15,202 nucleotides of DNA from JBAZLV01 sp041650055. GTDB lineage: Bacteria > Nitrospirota > UBA9217. Shown one piece after another: positions 7,498 through 14,381 of this stretch. Each line of letters opens with the position of its first letter. Positions within the stretch are counted from its first letter, which is position 1. Where the stretch lies: contig JBAZLV010000044.1 of NCBI GenBank assembly GCA_041650055.1, forward strand, positions 1-15,202. The letters are read 5' to 3'. Below the pieces are notes generated by a model. That model saw only the letters and a list, made by a program, of their open reading frames with translations, had not been told where the DNA came from and searched no databases. A program made the position numbers and the translations under genes.

Positions 7498-8367
7498 TCA
7501 AATTTCCGCTTGTTTTTCACAGGCAGTATTTTCATACACGTTGTGGATGATCATATTCTTCCCGCTTTTCTTTCCCTCATACATCAAATCATCAGTTAGT
7601 TTTATGATATGATCCACGGAATCCGGAGGGGTAAAGAACGTAATCATCCCTACGCTCAGAGTAACCGGCCAGTTTTTTATCTGCATCAGCTCCAGCAGTA
7701 CAGTTCGTATCTTCTGTATGGCAGCCAGAGCCATTTTCTCTTCGGTTTCAGGAAAGAGAACCATGAACTCATCCCCGCCAAGTCGCGCTATGACATCCGT
7801 TGACCTGATCTGGTTTTTGATTGTTTTGACCACAAGGATCAGAAGTTCATCGCCACTATCATGTCCCAGTGTGTCATTTATTGTTTTAAAATTGTCAAGA
7901 TCGATATAGGCAGCAGTAAAGGGATGGCAGTATCTTCTCGATCGTTCCAGTTCCGCCTGAGCCAGTTCAATGAAAAATCGTCTGTTGATTGCACCGGTCA
8001 TCGGATCTGTTCGTGCCAGTCTTTTTTCCTGCTCCAATGAATTTTTCAGGATCGTCAGAATGCCTGTTGCTCCGACAAAACATCCCAGATACATGGTTGA
8101 ATTCCAATAGGGTGCAAACGAGTGTATGAACTGAGAAAAGACCTTATCTGCAGTGATCCAGGCAATGGTGCTGAGACAGGATAAAGCGATTCCCATACCA
8201 GTTCCTATATACCAGGTCCCGAGAAAAATGGGGACAAAATAGAAAATAAGAAATGATGATTCATTTCCGGTCATATTATCCAGGGTCCCAATGATGGCGA
8301 TCATCAGAACAGAGATCAATAGAATGAAAAATCTGGGAAGAGAGTCCAAAAAATCAAGAAATTTCAT
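7498..8367 (-). CDS. Membrane-anchored GGDEF diguanylate cyclase
   Basis: Predicted to make cyclic di-GMP from two GTP. The 289-residue protein has an N-terminal membrane region with about four hydrophobic segments (roughly residues 11-28, 38-54, 56-73 and 90-108). A short coiled linker (109-120) and a GGDEF domain starting at ARTDPMTGAINRR follow. The active-site GGDEF (197-201) is intact, as is metal-binding Asp156 in YIDLDNF. RSTD (188-191) lies five residues ahead of GGDEF, the correct position for the RxxD inhibitory site, so product inhibition is expected. The start at 8367 is chosen over an ATG at 8394 because GGAGGA (8375-8380) lies 7 nt before it. Stop codons of this gene and glcD abut with no gap. 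There is no EAL or HD-GYP domain; the membrane sensor has no recognised ligand. Confidence 0.93.
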   Translation of the reverse strand: MKFLDFLDSLPRFFILLISVLMIAIIGTLDNMTGNESSFLIFYFVPIFLGTWYIGTGMGIALSCLSTIAWITADKVFSQFIHSFAPYWNSTMYLGCFVGATGILTILKNSLEQEKRLARTDPMTGAINRRFFIELAQAELERSRRYCHPFTAAYIDLDNFKTINDTLGHDSGDELLILVVKTIKNQIRSTDVIARLGGDEFMVLFPETEEKMALAAIQKIRTVLLELMQIKNWPVTLSVGMITFFTPPDSVDHIIKLTDDLMYEGKKSGKNMIIHNVYENTACEKQAEI

Positions 8368-8393
8368 GCACGGTTCCTCCAAACGTTCTTTCA

Positions 8394-8399
8394 ATTATA
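8394..8399 (-). promoter_or_regulatory. Likely -10 box of the diguanylate cyclase promoter
   Basis: A perfect TATAAT on the minus strand lies 13 nt upstream of the GGAGGA ribosome binding site. No convincing -35 hexamer is found 16-18 bp upstream, so the promoter may be weak or activator-dependent. Confidence 0.45.
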
Positions 8400-8459
8400 C
8401 AAAATTTTGTTCGGTCGTGCGGTTTTAATTATGATGTTCTATGAGGTTGCAATTTCAGA

Positions 8460-8487
8460 TTGACTCACCCTCATTTCCCGGTATAAT
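8460..8487 (+). promoter_or_regulatory. HD phosphohydrolase promoter predicting a leaderless mRNA
   Basis: TTGACT (8460-8465) and a perfect TATAAT (8482-8487) are 16 bp apart. The ATG at 8494 begins 7 nt after the last base of the -10 box, where transcription itself should start. No Shine-Dalgarno is present before this ATG or before the next in-frame ATG at 8506. Confidence 0.75.
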
Positions 8488-8493
8488 GATTTT

Positions 8494-9906
8494 ATGCGTG
8501 ATATCATGAAAGGTGAAGAATTTTACGACGGTACGGCTCTCCTTGGTGATCCGATTCATGGCTATATCTCCTTCACCACACCTCGTGTTGCCGGCGAAAA
8601 AACCGAAAAAGACCTGATTGATACGCTCTGGATGCAGCGGCTGCGGCGTATTTATCAGCTCCAGAGCGCGCGCTGGGTCTATCCCTCAGCTGAGCACAGC
8701 AGGTTCCAGCATTCGCTTGGAGCAATGCACCTGGCCGGAAGATTTGCCCGCCATCTCTATCCATCATTAAAGGCGCTCATTCCGGATTGCCCTTCAGCCA
8801 ATTTTCTTGAAGAACTGCTTCGAGTCGCAGCGTTACTGCATGATATCGGCCATGGGCCATTCGGCCATTTCTTTGATGATAACTATCTGGAACAGTTCGG
8901 ATTAACGCACGAAAAACTCGGGCAGCATATTATCAAGACAGAGCTTGCTGAGATTATCCGCTCTATCCGTCGCAGTCCAACCGGTGAATTTCATAAAAAC
9001 GATCCACGGCTGCATGCCGAGCAGATAGCGTTCCTCATTGGGAAAGATTCTCATGCAACCGCGAAACAGCCTCGGTGGCTTGTATTTCTGCAACCGATGT
9101 TGTCCGGTATTTATACGGTTGATAACCTCGATTACGTGCTCCGTGACGCTTATATGTGCGGTGTTTCGACCGGCGCAATCGATGTTGACCGGCTCATGTA
9201 TTATACCTTCTTTACTGACAAGGGACTGACGCTGCACAAGGCAGGCCTTTCCGCATTGAACATGTTTTTGAACGCCCGGCTGTATATGTATACCAATGTC
9301 TATTATCATCGGACAACGAGGGCGATTGACGAACACTTGAAGGAACTGTTCTCCGACACCATGATGAATCTTTTCCCATACAATCCTGTGGAAAAACTCG
9401 AGGGATATCTCGATCTGACCGACTGGTCTTTGCTTGAAGCTGTTCGCAAATGGGAACAGAGCAAGAATACTGCCCTATCCAAGCTGGGAAAAGAATGGTC
9501 GAGGATTTTGGTCAGGGATGTGAAGTGGAAAATGGCGTATGATGTTACGCTCTCCTTGCGAAAATTTGAACCGGGAAAAACCATCATCGAAAAAGAAGAA
9601 CTCATCAGAAGAATACGGAAAAATCTTCCTCCCAAGCTTAAGGATATGCCATTCCGTGTCGATATGGCTACTCAGGATCCACGACCGATCAACCCGCTGA
9701 TGATGGGCGACCGCCAGATTTATGTATTTAATCCCTCGACCCGGAAGACGGAAAAGGAACCGCTCAAGGATTTCTTCGATTATATTCCCGCACGGGTTGT
9801 TCAATGCCGCGTGTTCACCCAGAACCACGAACACGATTCAGAGCTTGCCGAGATTATCGATAAGGTTCTGGGAATTCAGGAAGAAACCATAAAAACGAAC
9901 GTATAA
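8494..9906 (+). CDS. SAMHD1-type HD domain phosphohydrolase
   Basis: A 470-residue cytosolic protein of the HD superfamily, in the branch that holds SAMHD1 and bacterial dNTP triphosphohydrolase-like proteins. The metal site is complete: His73 in HSRFQHSLGAMHLA, His116-Asp117 in ALLHDIGHGPFGH and Asp210 in VDNLDYVLRDAYMCGV. The last motif aligns with the SAMHD1 segment DKWDYFARD, with Tyr214 and Asp218 also kept. The opening LLGDPIHGYISF and QLRRIYQLQ-like segment (LRRIYQLQSARWVYP) are typical. Activity on dNTPs or another phosphate ester is expected from the family, but the substrate is not determined. The C-terminal third is conserved-looking but unnamed. It heads a rightward group with the aldolase 42 bp downstream. 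The start is supported by the leaderless promoter arrangement. Confidence 0.9.
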   Translation: MRDIMKGEEFYDGTALLGDPIHGYISFTTPRVAGEKTEKDLIDTLWMQRLRRIYQLQSARWVYPSAEHSRFQHSLGAMHLAGRFARHLYPSLKALIPDCPSANFLEELLRVAALLHDIGHGPFGHFFDDNYLEQFGLTHEKLGQHIIKTELAEIIRSIRRSPTGEFHKNDPRLHAEQIAFLIGKDSHATAKQPRWLVFLQPMLSGIYTVDNLDYVLRDAYMCGVSTGAIDVDRLMYYTFFTDKGLTLHKAGLSALNMFLNARLYMYTNVYYHRTTRAIDEHLKELFSDTMMNLFPYNPVEKLEGYLDLTDWSLLEAVRKWEQSKNTALSKLGKEWSRILVRDVKWKMAYDVTLSLRKFEPGKTIIEKEELIRRIRKNLPPKLKDMPFRVDMATQDPRPINPLMMGDRQIYVFNPSTRKTEKEPLKDFFDYIPARVVQCRVFTQNHEHDSELAEIIDKVLGIQEETIKTNV

Positions 9907-9948
9907 TGATGAACGATAACGAATTGCTTACTTAAAAGGAGAATTGTC

Positions 9949-10929
9949 ATGGCAAAACGTTTGTATGAAGAACTAGGATTAGTAAACACGAGGGAGATGT
10001 TCAAGAAGGCAATGGCTGGCCAGTATGCGGTTCCTGCGTATAATTTCAATAATATGGAGCAGCTCCAGGCCATTATCGGCGGATGCGCGGAAAGCAAGTC
10101 CCCGGTCATTCTTCAGGTTTCGAGTGGGGCACGGAAATATGCGAATCAGACTCTTCTTCAATACATGGCCCAGGGAGCGGTTGCCATGTGCCGGAAAGAC
10201 CTCAAAAGTTCGATTCCTATTGCACTTCATCTCGATCATGGTGATTCTTTTGAACTGTGCAAGGCTTGTATTGATAGCGGCTTTTCATCTGTTATGATCG
10301 ATGGTTCGCATCTTCCCTATGATAAGAATGTAGAGTTGACGCAGCAGGTGGTGGAATGCGCTCGTCAGTACGATATTACGGTCGAAGGCGAGCTTGGAGT
10401 CCTCGCCGGAATCGAGGATGATGTCCATGCAGAACATTCCAACTACACGAATCCTGATGAAGTGGAAGATTTCGTAAAGAAGACCGGTGTTGATTCGCTC
10501 GCGATCTCCATTGGGACGTCGCATGGCGCATATAAATTCAAGCTCAAGCCAGGGGAGTCGTGCCCTCCACTCCGTTTCGATATTTTAGCGGAAGTGGAAA
10601 AACGGCTTCCTGGTTTTCCCATCGTGTTGCACGGTGCATCATCAGTTGTTCAAGAGTATGTTGCGCTAATTAACAAGTTTGGTGGCAAAATGGAAAATGC
10701 CGTCGGCGTGCCGGAAGACCAGCTTCGCAGAGCTGCAAAATCATCTGTCTGCAAAATTAATATTGACAGCGACGGTCGCTTGGTGATGACTGCATTGATT
10801 CGAAAAATGCTCGCTGAAAATCCTTCGGAATTCGATCCACGGAAATATCTTGGACCTGCTCGTGAAGAATTGAAAAAACTTATCATTGCAAAGAATACGA
10901 ATGTGCTAGGTTCTGCAGGGAAGGGATAG
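9949..10929 (+). CDS. fba: Class II fructose-bisphosphate aldolase
   Basis: A zinc-dependent aldolase that interconverts fructose-1,6-bisphosphate with dihydroxyacetone phosphate and glyceraldehyde-3-phosphate. The 326-residue protein shows the family motifs: VPAYNFNNMEQ near the N-terminus, LHLDHGD with catalytic Asp96 and zinc ligand His97, VEGELG with Glu147, SIGTSHGAYK with His192, IVLHGASS with His228 and the phosphate-binding KINIDSDGR near 269-277. All expected ligands are present. The start is set by AAAGGAG (9935-9941) 7 nt upstream. The gene lies 42 bp after the HD gene and 18 bp before the LhgO-like gene with no terminator between, consistent with one transcript. Other class II ketose-bisphosphate aldolases (tagatose-type) share these motifs, but fructose-bisphosphate is most likely. 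Confidence 0.94.
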   Translation: MAKRLYEELGLVNTREMFKKAMAGQYAVPAYNFNNMEQLQAIIGGCAESKSPVILQVSSGARKYANQTLLQYMAQGAVAMCRKDLKSSIPIALHLDHGDSFELCKACIDSGFSSVMIDGSHLPYDKNVELTQQVVECARQYDITVEGELGVLAGIEDDVHAEHSNYTNPDEVEDFVKKTGVDSLAISIGTSHGAYKFKLKPGESCPPLRFDILAEVEKRLPGFPIVLHGASSVVQEYVALINKFGGKMENAVGVPEDQLRRAAKSSVCKINIDSDGRLVMTALIRKMLAENPSEFDPRKYLGPAREELKKLIIAKNTNVLGSAGKG

Positions 10930-10947
10930 GCGCTCAATTTTACACCC

Positions 10948-12063
10948 ATGGACGAAACAACCATCACAATTATTGGCGCCGGTGTTGTTGGTCTGGCAGT
11001 AGCTGCAGAGCTATCCCATCATTGCGACAGCATTATTGTTGTTGATCGGCAAGACAGCTTTGGAAGAGAAACGAGCAGTCGAAACAGCGAAGTAATTCAT
11101 TCAGGCATCTATTATCCTGAAGGATCGCTCAAAGCATCGTTGTGCGTTCAAGGTGCGAGCCAGTTATATCAGGTATGTGAACAGCATTCTATTCCTTTCA
11201 AAAAAACAGGAAAGCTCATCGTAGCAACAGACACAGCCGAAATTCCTATTCTCGAACAGCTCCTTCAAAAAGGCTCCAAAAATTCAGTGAATAATCTCGT
11301 TCTTCTTGATAAGAAAGAGACATTGAAAAAAGAAAGAAATGTCCTGGCAGAAGCGGCATTGTATTCGCCGGATACCGGAATTGTTGATTCGCATGCTTTA
11401 ATGAAATTTTTTTACAACAAAGCGAATGCACAGGGTGTGCTGTTTGCCTTTGACAGCGAATTGGATACGATTCGAAAGGAAGCAGACGGTTATCTAGTCG
11501 GTATTAAGCAAGATGGATATCAATGGAAATCGAAAATTATCATCAATTGCGCAGGATTAGATTCAGATTTGGTCGCACAAATGGCAGGCATTGATATTCA
11601 TAAAAGTGGATACGAGCTTACGTATTGCAAGGGTTCATATTTTTCTTATTCAAAGTCATCCCCGGTTTCGATGCTGATATACCCGGTTCCACATGAGGAG
11701 TTGGTTGGCCTCGGGGTCCACGCAACTCTTGATCTCGGTAGTCGGCTTCGGTTCGGACCTGATACGGAATATATTGATCGAGTTCTTGATTATAAAGTGA
11801 TCGAGAATAAAAAGGATGCCTTTTATCAGGGAGCCTGTAAAATGATATCCGGCCTCGACCGGGAAGCATTCGTTCCTGATATGGCAGGTATTCGGCCGAA
11901 ACTTCAGAAAAAAGGGGAAAAGACAAAAGATTTTATTATACGGCATGAAGCTGACAAAGGGTTGGACGGTTTTATTAACCTGGTCGGTATTGAATCACCG
12001 GGGTTAACTTCTTCAGTGGCGATAGGGAAAATGGTTTCGAAAATGGTTCAGGAGATGATTTAA
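10948..12063 (+). CDS. FAD-dependent L-2-hydroxyglutarate oxidase-like protein
   Basis: This 371-residue protein belongs to the D-amino-acid-oxidase/GlpD fold. A dinucleotide-binding GAGVVGLAVAAEL (residues 10-22) is followed by an acidic residue at Asp33 for the FAD ribose. The segment SSRNSEVIHSGIYYP (residues 43-57) and the C-terminal GIESPGLTSSVAIGKMV are hallmarks of the LhgO/L2HGDH group, which oxidises L-2-hydroxyglutarate to 2-oxoglutarate. The family is close to glycerol-3-phosphate dehydrogenases, so substrate assignment is inference. No signal peptide or membrane segment is visible; relatives are peripheral to the membrane. It follows the aldolase gene by 18 bp and has no clear Shine-Dalgarno, so expression likely depends on the upstream genes. 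A palindromic repeat lies just downstream. Confidence 0.88.
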   Translation: MDETTITIIGAGVVGLAVAAELSHHCDSIIVVDRQDSFGRETSSRNSEVIHSGIYYPEGSLKASLCVQGASQLYQVCEQHSIPFKKTGKLIVATDTAEIPILEQLLQKGSKNSVNNLVLLDKKETLKKERNVLAEAALYSPDTGIVDSHALMKFFYNKANAQGVLFAFDSELDTIRKEADGYLVGIKQDGYQWKSKIIINCAGLDSDLVAQMAGIDIHKSGYELTYCKGSYFSYSKSSPVSMLIYPVPHEELVGLGVHATLDLGSRLRFGPDTEYIDRVLDYKVIENKKDAFYQGACKMISGLDREAFVPDMAGIRPKLQKKGEKTKDFIIRHEADKGLDGFINLVGIESPGLTSSVAIGKMVSKMVQEMI

Positions 12064-12083
12064 TCGAATTTAGACCGATGTGC

Positions 12084-12154
12084 TGTCATTCCCGCGCAGG
12101 CGGGAATCCAGGATTTTAAAATGTTACTGGATGCCCGTTTTCACGGGCATGACA
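12084..12154. repeat. REP/MITE-like palindromic repeat with two hairpins
   Basis: A 71-bp element runs from TGTCAT to its inverted copy ATGACA. It holds two nested hairpins: cccgc/gcggg (12091-12104) and gcccgt/acgggc (12133-12148). The inner flanks atccag and ctggat are also inverted. This matches a widespread intergenic element class of the form TGTCATTCCCGCG...CTGGAT...ATGACA seen in many Nitrospirota and Desulfobacterota genomes. Located 20 bp after the LhgO-like gene, it may also stabilise or end that transcript. Confidence 0.8.
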
Positions 12155-12217
12155 AATCAACGCTTTCATTACAGATGAAGCTATATTTCATCCTGATAAA
12201 CCTAAAGGAGATTTAAA

Positions 12218-12406
12218 CTGAATAGCGAAGAAAGAGACCTTAGGCTGGCGCAATTCTGCCGGGATACCTGCCCGGTATGCAAACATGCCAGAAAGAAACA
12301 ATCCGGACTGGCTTATCAGCTGGTAAAAAACGTGGAAGAGGGGCTCTGCCCTTTTTGCAAAGCCTACGCACGCGTCTATGGAAAAAAATCGCATGAACCT
12401 ATATGA
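12218..12406 (+). CDS. Small twin-CxxC zinc-ribbon-like protein with a CTG start
   Basis: A 62-residue protein with four cysteines in two CxxC pairs, CPVC (18-21) and CPFC (44-47), plus Cys14. Spacing and the basic helix between the pairs suggest a single zinc-binding treble-clef or ribbon. Two pieces of evidence fix the frame: an excellent Shine-Dalgarno AAAGGAG (12204-12210) with 7-nt spacing to CTG at 12218, and a stop codon just upstream in frame that leaves no ATG, GTG or TTG. Initiation would then be at CTG with methionine. The sequence opens NSEERDLRLAQFCRDTCPVC and closes CKAYARVYGKKSHEP. I recall similar unnamed small proteins in related bacteria but cannot name a function. A standard start codon lost by sequencing error is the alternative. 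Confidence 0.7.
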   Translation: MNSEERDLRLAQFCRDTCPVCKHARKKQSGLAYQLVKNVEEGLCPFCKAYARVYGKKSHEPI

Positions 12407-12408
12407 TG

Positions 12409-12530
12409 CGGTGACGTTGTTTTGAGTTAATATATTTCGCTATGTCACTACACATTGTTGTTGACCAGAGAAAGATGTAGCTTCAATTCGAAAAGGGCAT
12501 GTTTAAGTGCAGTTGAGACACAACGTCCCG
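12409..12530. repeat. Short imperfect inverted repeat bounding 122 bp
   Basis: CGGTGACGTTGT (12409-12420) is matched in inverted orientation by ACAACGTCCCG (12520-12530), with one base missing. The enclosed DNA is A/T-rich, has no supported gene and lies just upstream of the YARHG gene. It could be the edge of an inserted segment or chance. Confidence 0.3.
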
Positions 12531-12590
12531 AAAATTCCGATATATGGTTAGTGACAATTATTATGAGCAAAACGAATGGAGGACGGTGAG

Positions 12591-13943
12591 ATGAATAAAT
12601 CACGTCAAGCGTTAGTAATTATTATGCTAGTAGCATTTCCTATAATACTTCTTGGGGAACCTGCAAACAAAACTAAGATAACTACCTGTCCCGATAATCT
12701 AAAAAGTGCTCTGCAGGCAATTAACAAAAACTTAAATAACAAACAGTGGATTAATATGGATCTTGCAGCGTGCCCTCATATTCAGTCGGAAATAATAGAG
12801 AAAGTAGACGAAGTGCTAGACTCGCCGGAGTTTAATAAATATCTTGCATTGATGAATCAAAAAACAATGCGAATCGTTCGAAATTCTTTTTTTGCACGCA
12901 AGGGTTACAAATTTGATGACTCTGCACTTATGAAGCATTTCACAGGTTACACTTGGTATAAACCGCTAGAAAAATTACAGGTTGTGTTGACAGACGAAGA
13001 AAATCATAAAGTTCGTTTGTTAAAAAGTATCGAAGAAAAATGGATCGGGAGGAAGCGTAACCAGGACAAAGAAAGAGAGCCTCAGCCGCTTCCCCCTGGA
13101 GTTAATATCTTGCAAAAAAAAGATAAGGCTTTTTTGAAAATTGGAAAAGACACTCTTTTAGATATAACTCGAGTAGTTTATGGAGAAGGACAGAGTGAGA
13201 ATTATTATAAGGTTTATGGCAATATGTCTCAAAACAAGGTTTTATTATGTTCTCACTCGCGACTGGGCGATAGTAGGAATGTCGATAACATGAGCCTCTA
13301 TTCTGCAAACGGATCACTATTGTTTAACTTTGCTAATAAGAACGATGACTATATTGGTGGATTCGAACAATGTCCTCAGTGGACTTCGCAGCGACCCAAT
13401 ATTCTAATTAGTTATAACAATGCTGGCTGTTGTGGAGCTATATGGGATGTTTTGGTAGAGTTCGATGAAACATTAAAACCAATTGCAGAGTTGCACTGTA
13501 GGGAAGGAGCGTGTGGGGGAACGGACTTATTTACTGAACTGAATGAGAATAACATTTACCTTTCCGTTAGCTCACAAGGCGGACACTCTCTTTCCAAAAA
13601 CAAGAGTGGCGTCAAACAAATTAATTACGATGGATTGCGGGGTTCACTACCGGACGGCAAATATACTAACAACTGGGGTATATGGTCGATTGGAGAGAAC
13701 GGTGATCTTAAATTAGTAGTGGAAGCTGTAGAGACAGTCCATGATAAGCCCAGTGGTCCTGGTTCGTGGTATGTAATTAAAGATATTCTTTATCCCACAG
13801 TCACCTTGATGGATTCATCCAACGCGGGTGCTGGTGAGCCTCCTAGCGGTGATGTTTTGACATCAGTGAAATTGGGAACCATCCTAATTCTTTATAGGCG
13901 AGCTAATAGTCATTATGGTACGACAATGATACCACTTCCATAA
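12591..13943 (+). CDS. Exported YARHG-domain protein
   Basis: A 450-residue protein with a hydrophobic N-terminal segment (residues 7-22), most likely a Sec signal peptide, so a periplasmic or cell-surface location is expected. Residues 91-124 match the YARHG domain: MRIVRNSFFARKGYKF followed by a TWYKP motif. That extracellular domain is of unknown function. A charged Pro-rich linker (151-170) leads to a beta-rich C-terminal region of about 280 residues. Cys220, Cys261, Cys280-281, Cys303 and Cys308 there could form disulfides. I do not recognise the C-terminal family. The start at 12591 is chosen over ATG 12576 because GGAGG (12578-12582) lies 8 nt before it. The gene is visibly A/T-richer than its neighbours and stands between A/T-rich non-coding stretches, which suggests horizontal acquisition. 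Confidence 0.82.
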   Translation: MNKSRQALVIIMLVAFPIILLGEPANKTKITTCPDNLKSALQAINKNLNNKQWINMDLAACPHIQSEIIEKVDEVLDSPEFNKYLALMNQKTMRIVRNSFFARKGYKFDDSALMKHFTGYTWYKPLEKLQVVLTDEENHKVRLLKSIEEKWIGRKRNQDKEREPQPLPPGVNILQKKDKAFLKIGKDTLLDITRVVYGEGQSENYYKVYGNMSQNKVLLCSHSRLGDSRNVDNMSLYSANGSLLFNFANKNDDYIGGFEQCPQWTSQRPNILISYNNAGCCGAIWDVLVEFDETLKPIAELHCREGACGGTDLFTELNENNIYLSVSSQGGHSLSKNKSGVKQINYDGLRGSLPDGKYTNNWGIWSIGENGDLKLVVEAVETVHDKPSGPGSWYVIKDILYPTVTLMDSSNAGAGEPPSGDVLTSVKLGTILILYRRANSHYGTTMIPLP

Positions 13944-14261
13944 TAATGCACAATAGCTTAATATACCACGCGGTTTCGCTTTAGCTTGTTATACAAGGTA
14001 CTAACGGAATTTTCATGCCTTTTTCAGCTGGCGTCGTTGCGAGCTTGTAGGTGGTGTAGGCCCAACTGTCTGGCTTCGCCCATGCTAGACTTCTCTTTAA
14101 ATAGCGTCAAAAGTAAATATTATTCAGGAATTGTTACTGGGCAGTTGATGCACGTTCTCCGAATTTTTAACACAAAAATATGCTATTATTGTTTTTATCC
14201 TTGACAAAACTACTGAATTTTCATAAAATTCCAGCCTCAGTTCATTGAAAACTGGTTTGAC
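13944..14261. other. A/T-rich intergenic stretch with no supported gene
   Basis: These 318 bp separate the YARHG gene from tRNA-Val. Near the left end two imperfect direct copies of TAGCTTAATATAC / TAGCTTGTTATAC (13954-13966 and 13982-13994, 11 of 13 identical) occur 28 bp apart. The right end carries the tRNA promoter. A 72-codon frame in the middle lacks a ribosome binding site and has a non-protein-like composition. No terminator hairpin with a T run is evident after the YARHG gene. Confidence 0.5.
14201..14229 (+). promoter_or_regulatory. tRNA-Val (and probably thrS) promoter
   Basis: A perfect TTGACA (14201-14206) is followed after 17 bp by TAAAAT (14224-14229), 5 of 6 matching the -10 consensus. 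The start site would be near 14236, about 26 nt before the tRNA. Confidence 0.75.
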
Positions 14262-14336
14262 AGGCTCGTAGCTCAGGGGGAGAGCGCTACCTTGACACGG
14301 TAGAGGTCGGCGGTTCGATACCGCCCGGGCCTACCA
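14262..14336 (+). tRNA. tRNA-Val with anticodon GAC
   Basis: All four arms fold. The acceptor aggctcg pairs with cgggcct, with one G-T wobble. The D stem is gctc/gagc, the anticodon stem ctacc/ggtag has loop ttgacac, and the T stem ggcgg/ccgcc has loop ttcgata. Bases 34-36 of the loop are GAC (14294-14296), which reads the valine codon GUC. The CCA end is encoded (14334-14336). No terminator follows, and thrS begins 45 bp later. Confidence 0.95.
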
Positions 14337-14381
14337 TGATTTAAAAGCAAACGGTACTTATGTCATCTAAACCATCTATTT

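Noticed and set aside
9902..9907. TATAAT at the end of the HD gene as an aldolase promoter
   Set aside because: No -35 hexamer lies 16-18 bp upstream; kept only as a chance match over the stop codon.
12188..12394. 68-codon minus-strand frame opposite the twin-CxxC gene
   Set aside because: The plus-strand frame has a strong ribosome binding site and a coherent zinc-binding pattern; the minus frame has neither.
13954..13994. Integron attC-like site near GCTTGTTATAC
   Set aside because: The GTTATAC does not match the GTTRRRY core and no paired 5' core or foldable attC arm is found; no integrase is present.
13986..14204. 72-codon plus-strand frame in the A/T-rich gap
   Set aside because: No Shine-Dalgarno, cysteine- and tryptophan-laden non-protein-like sequence, and it runs into the tRNA promoter.
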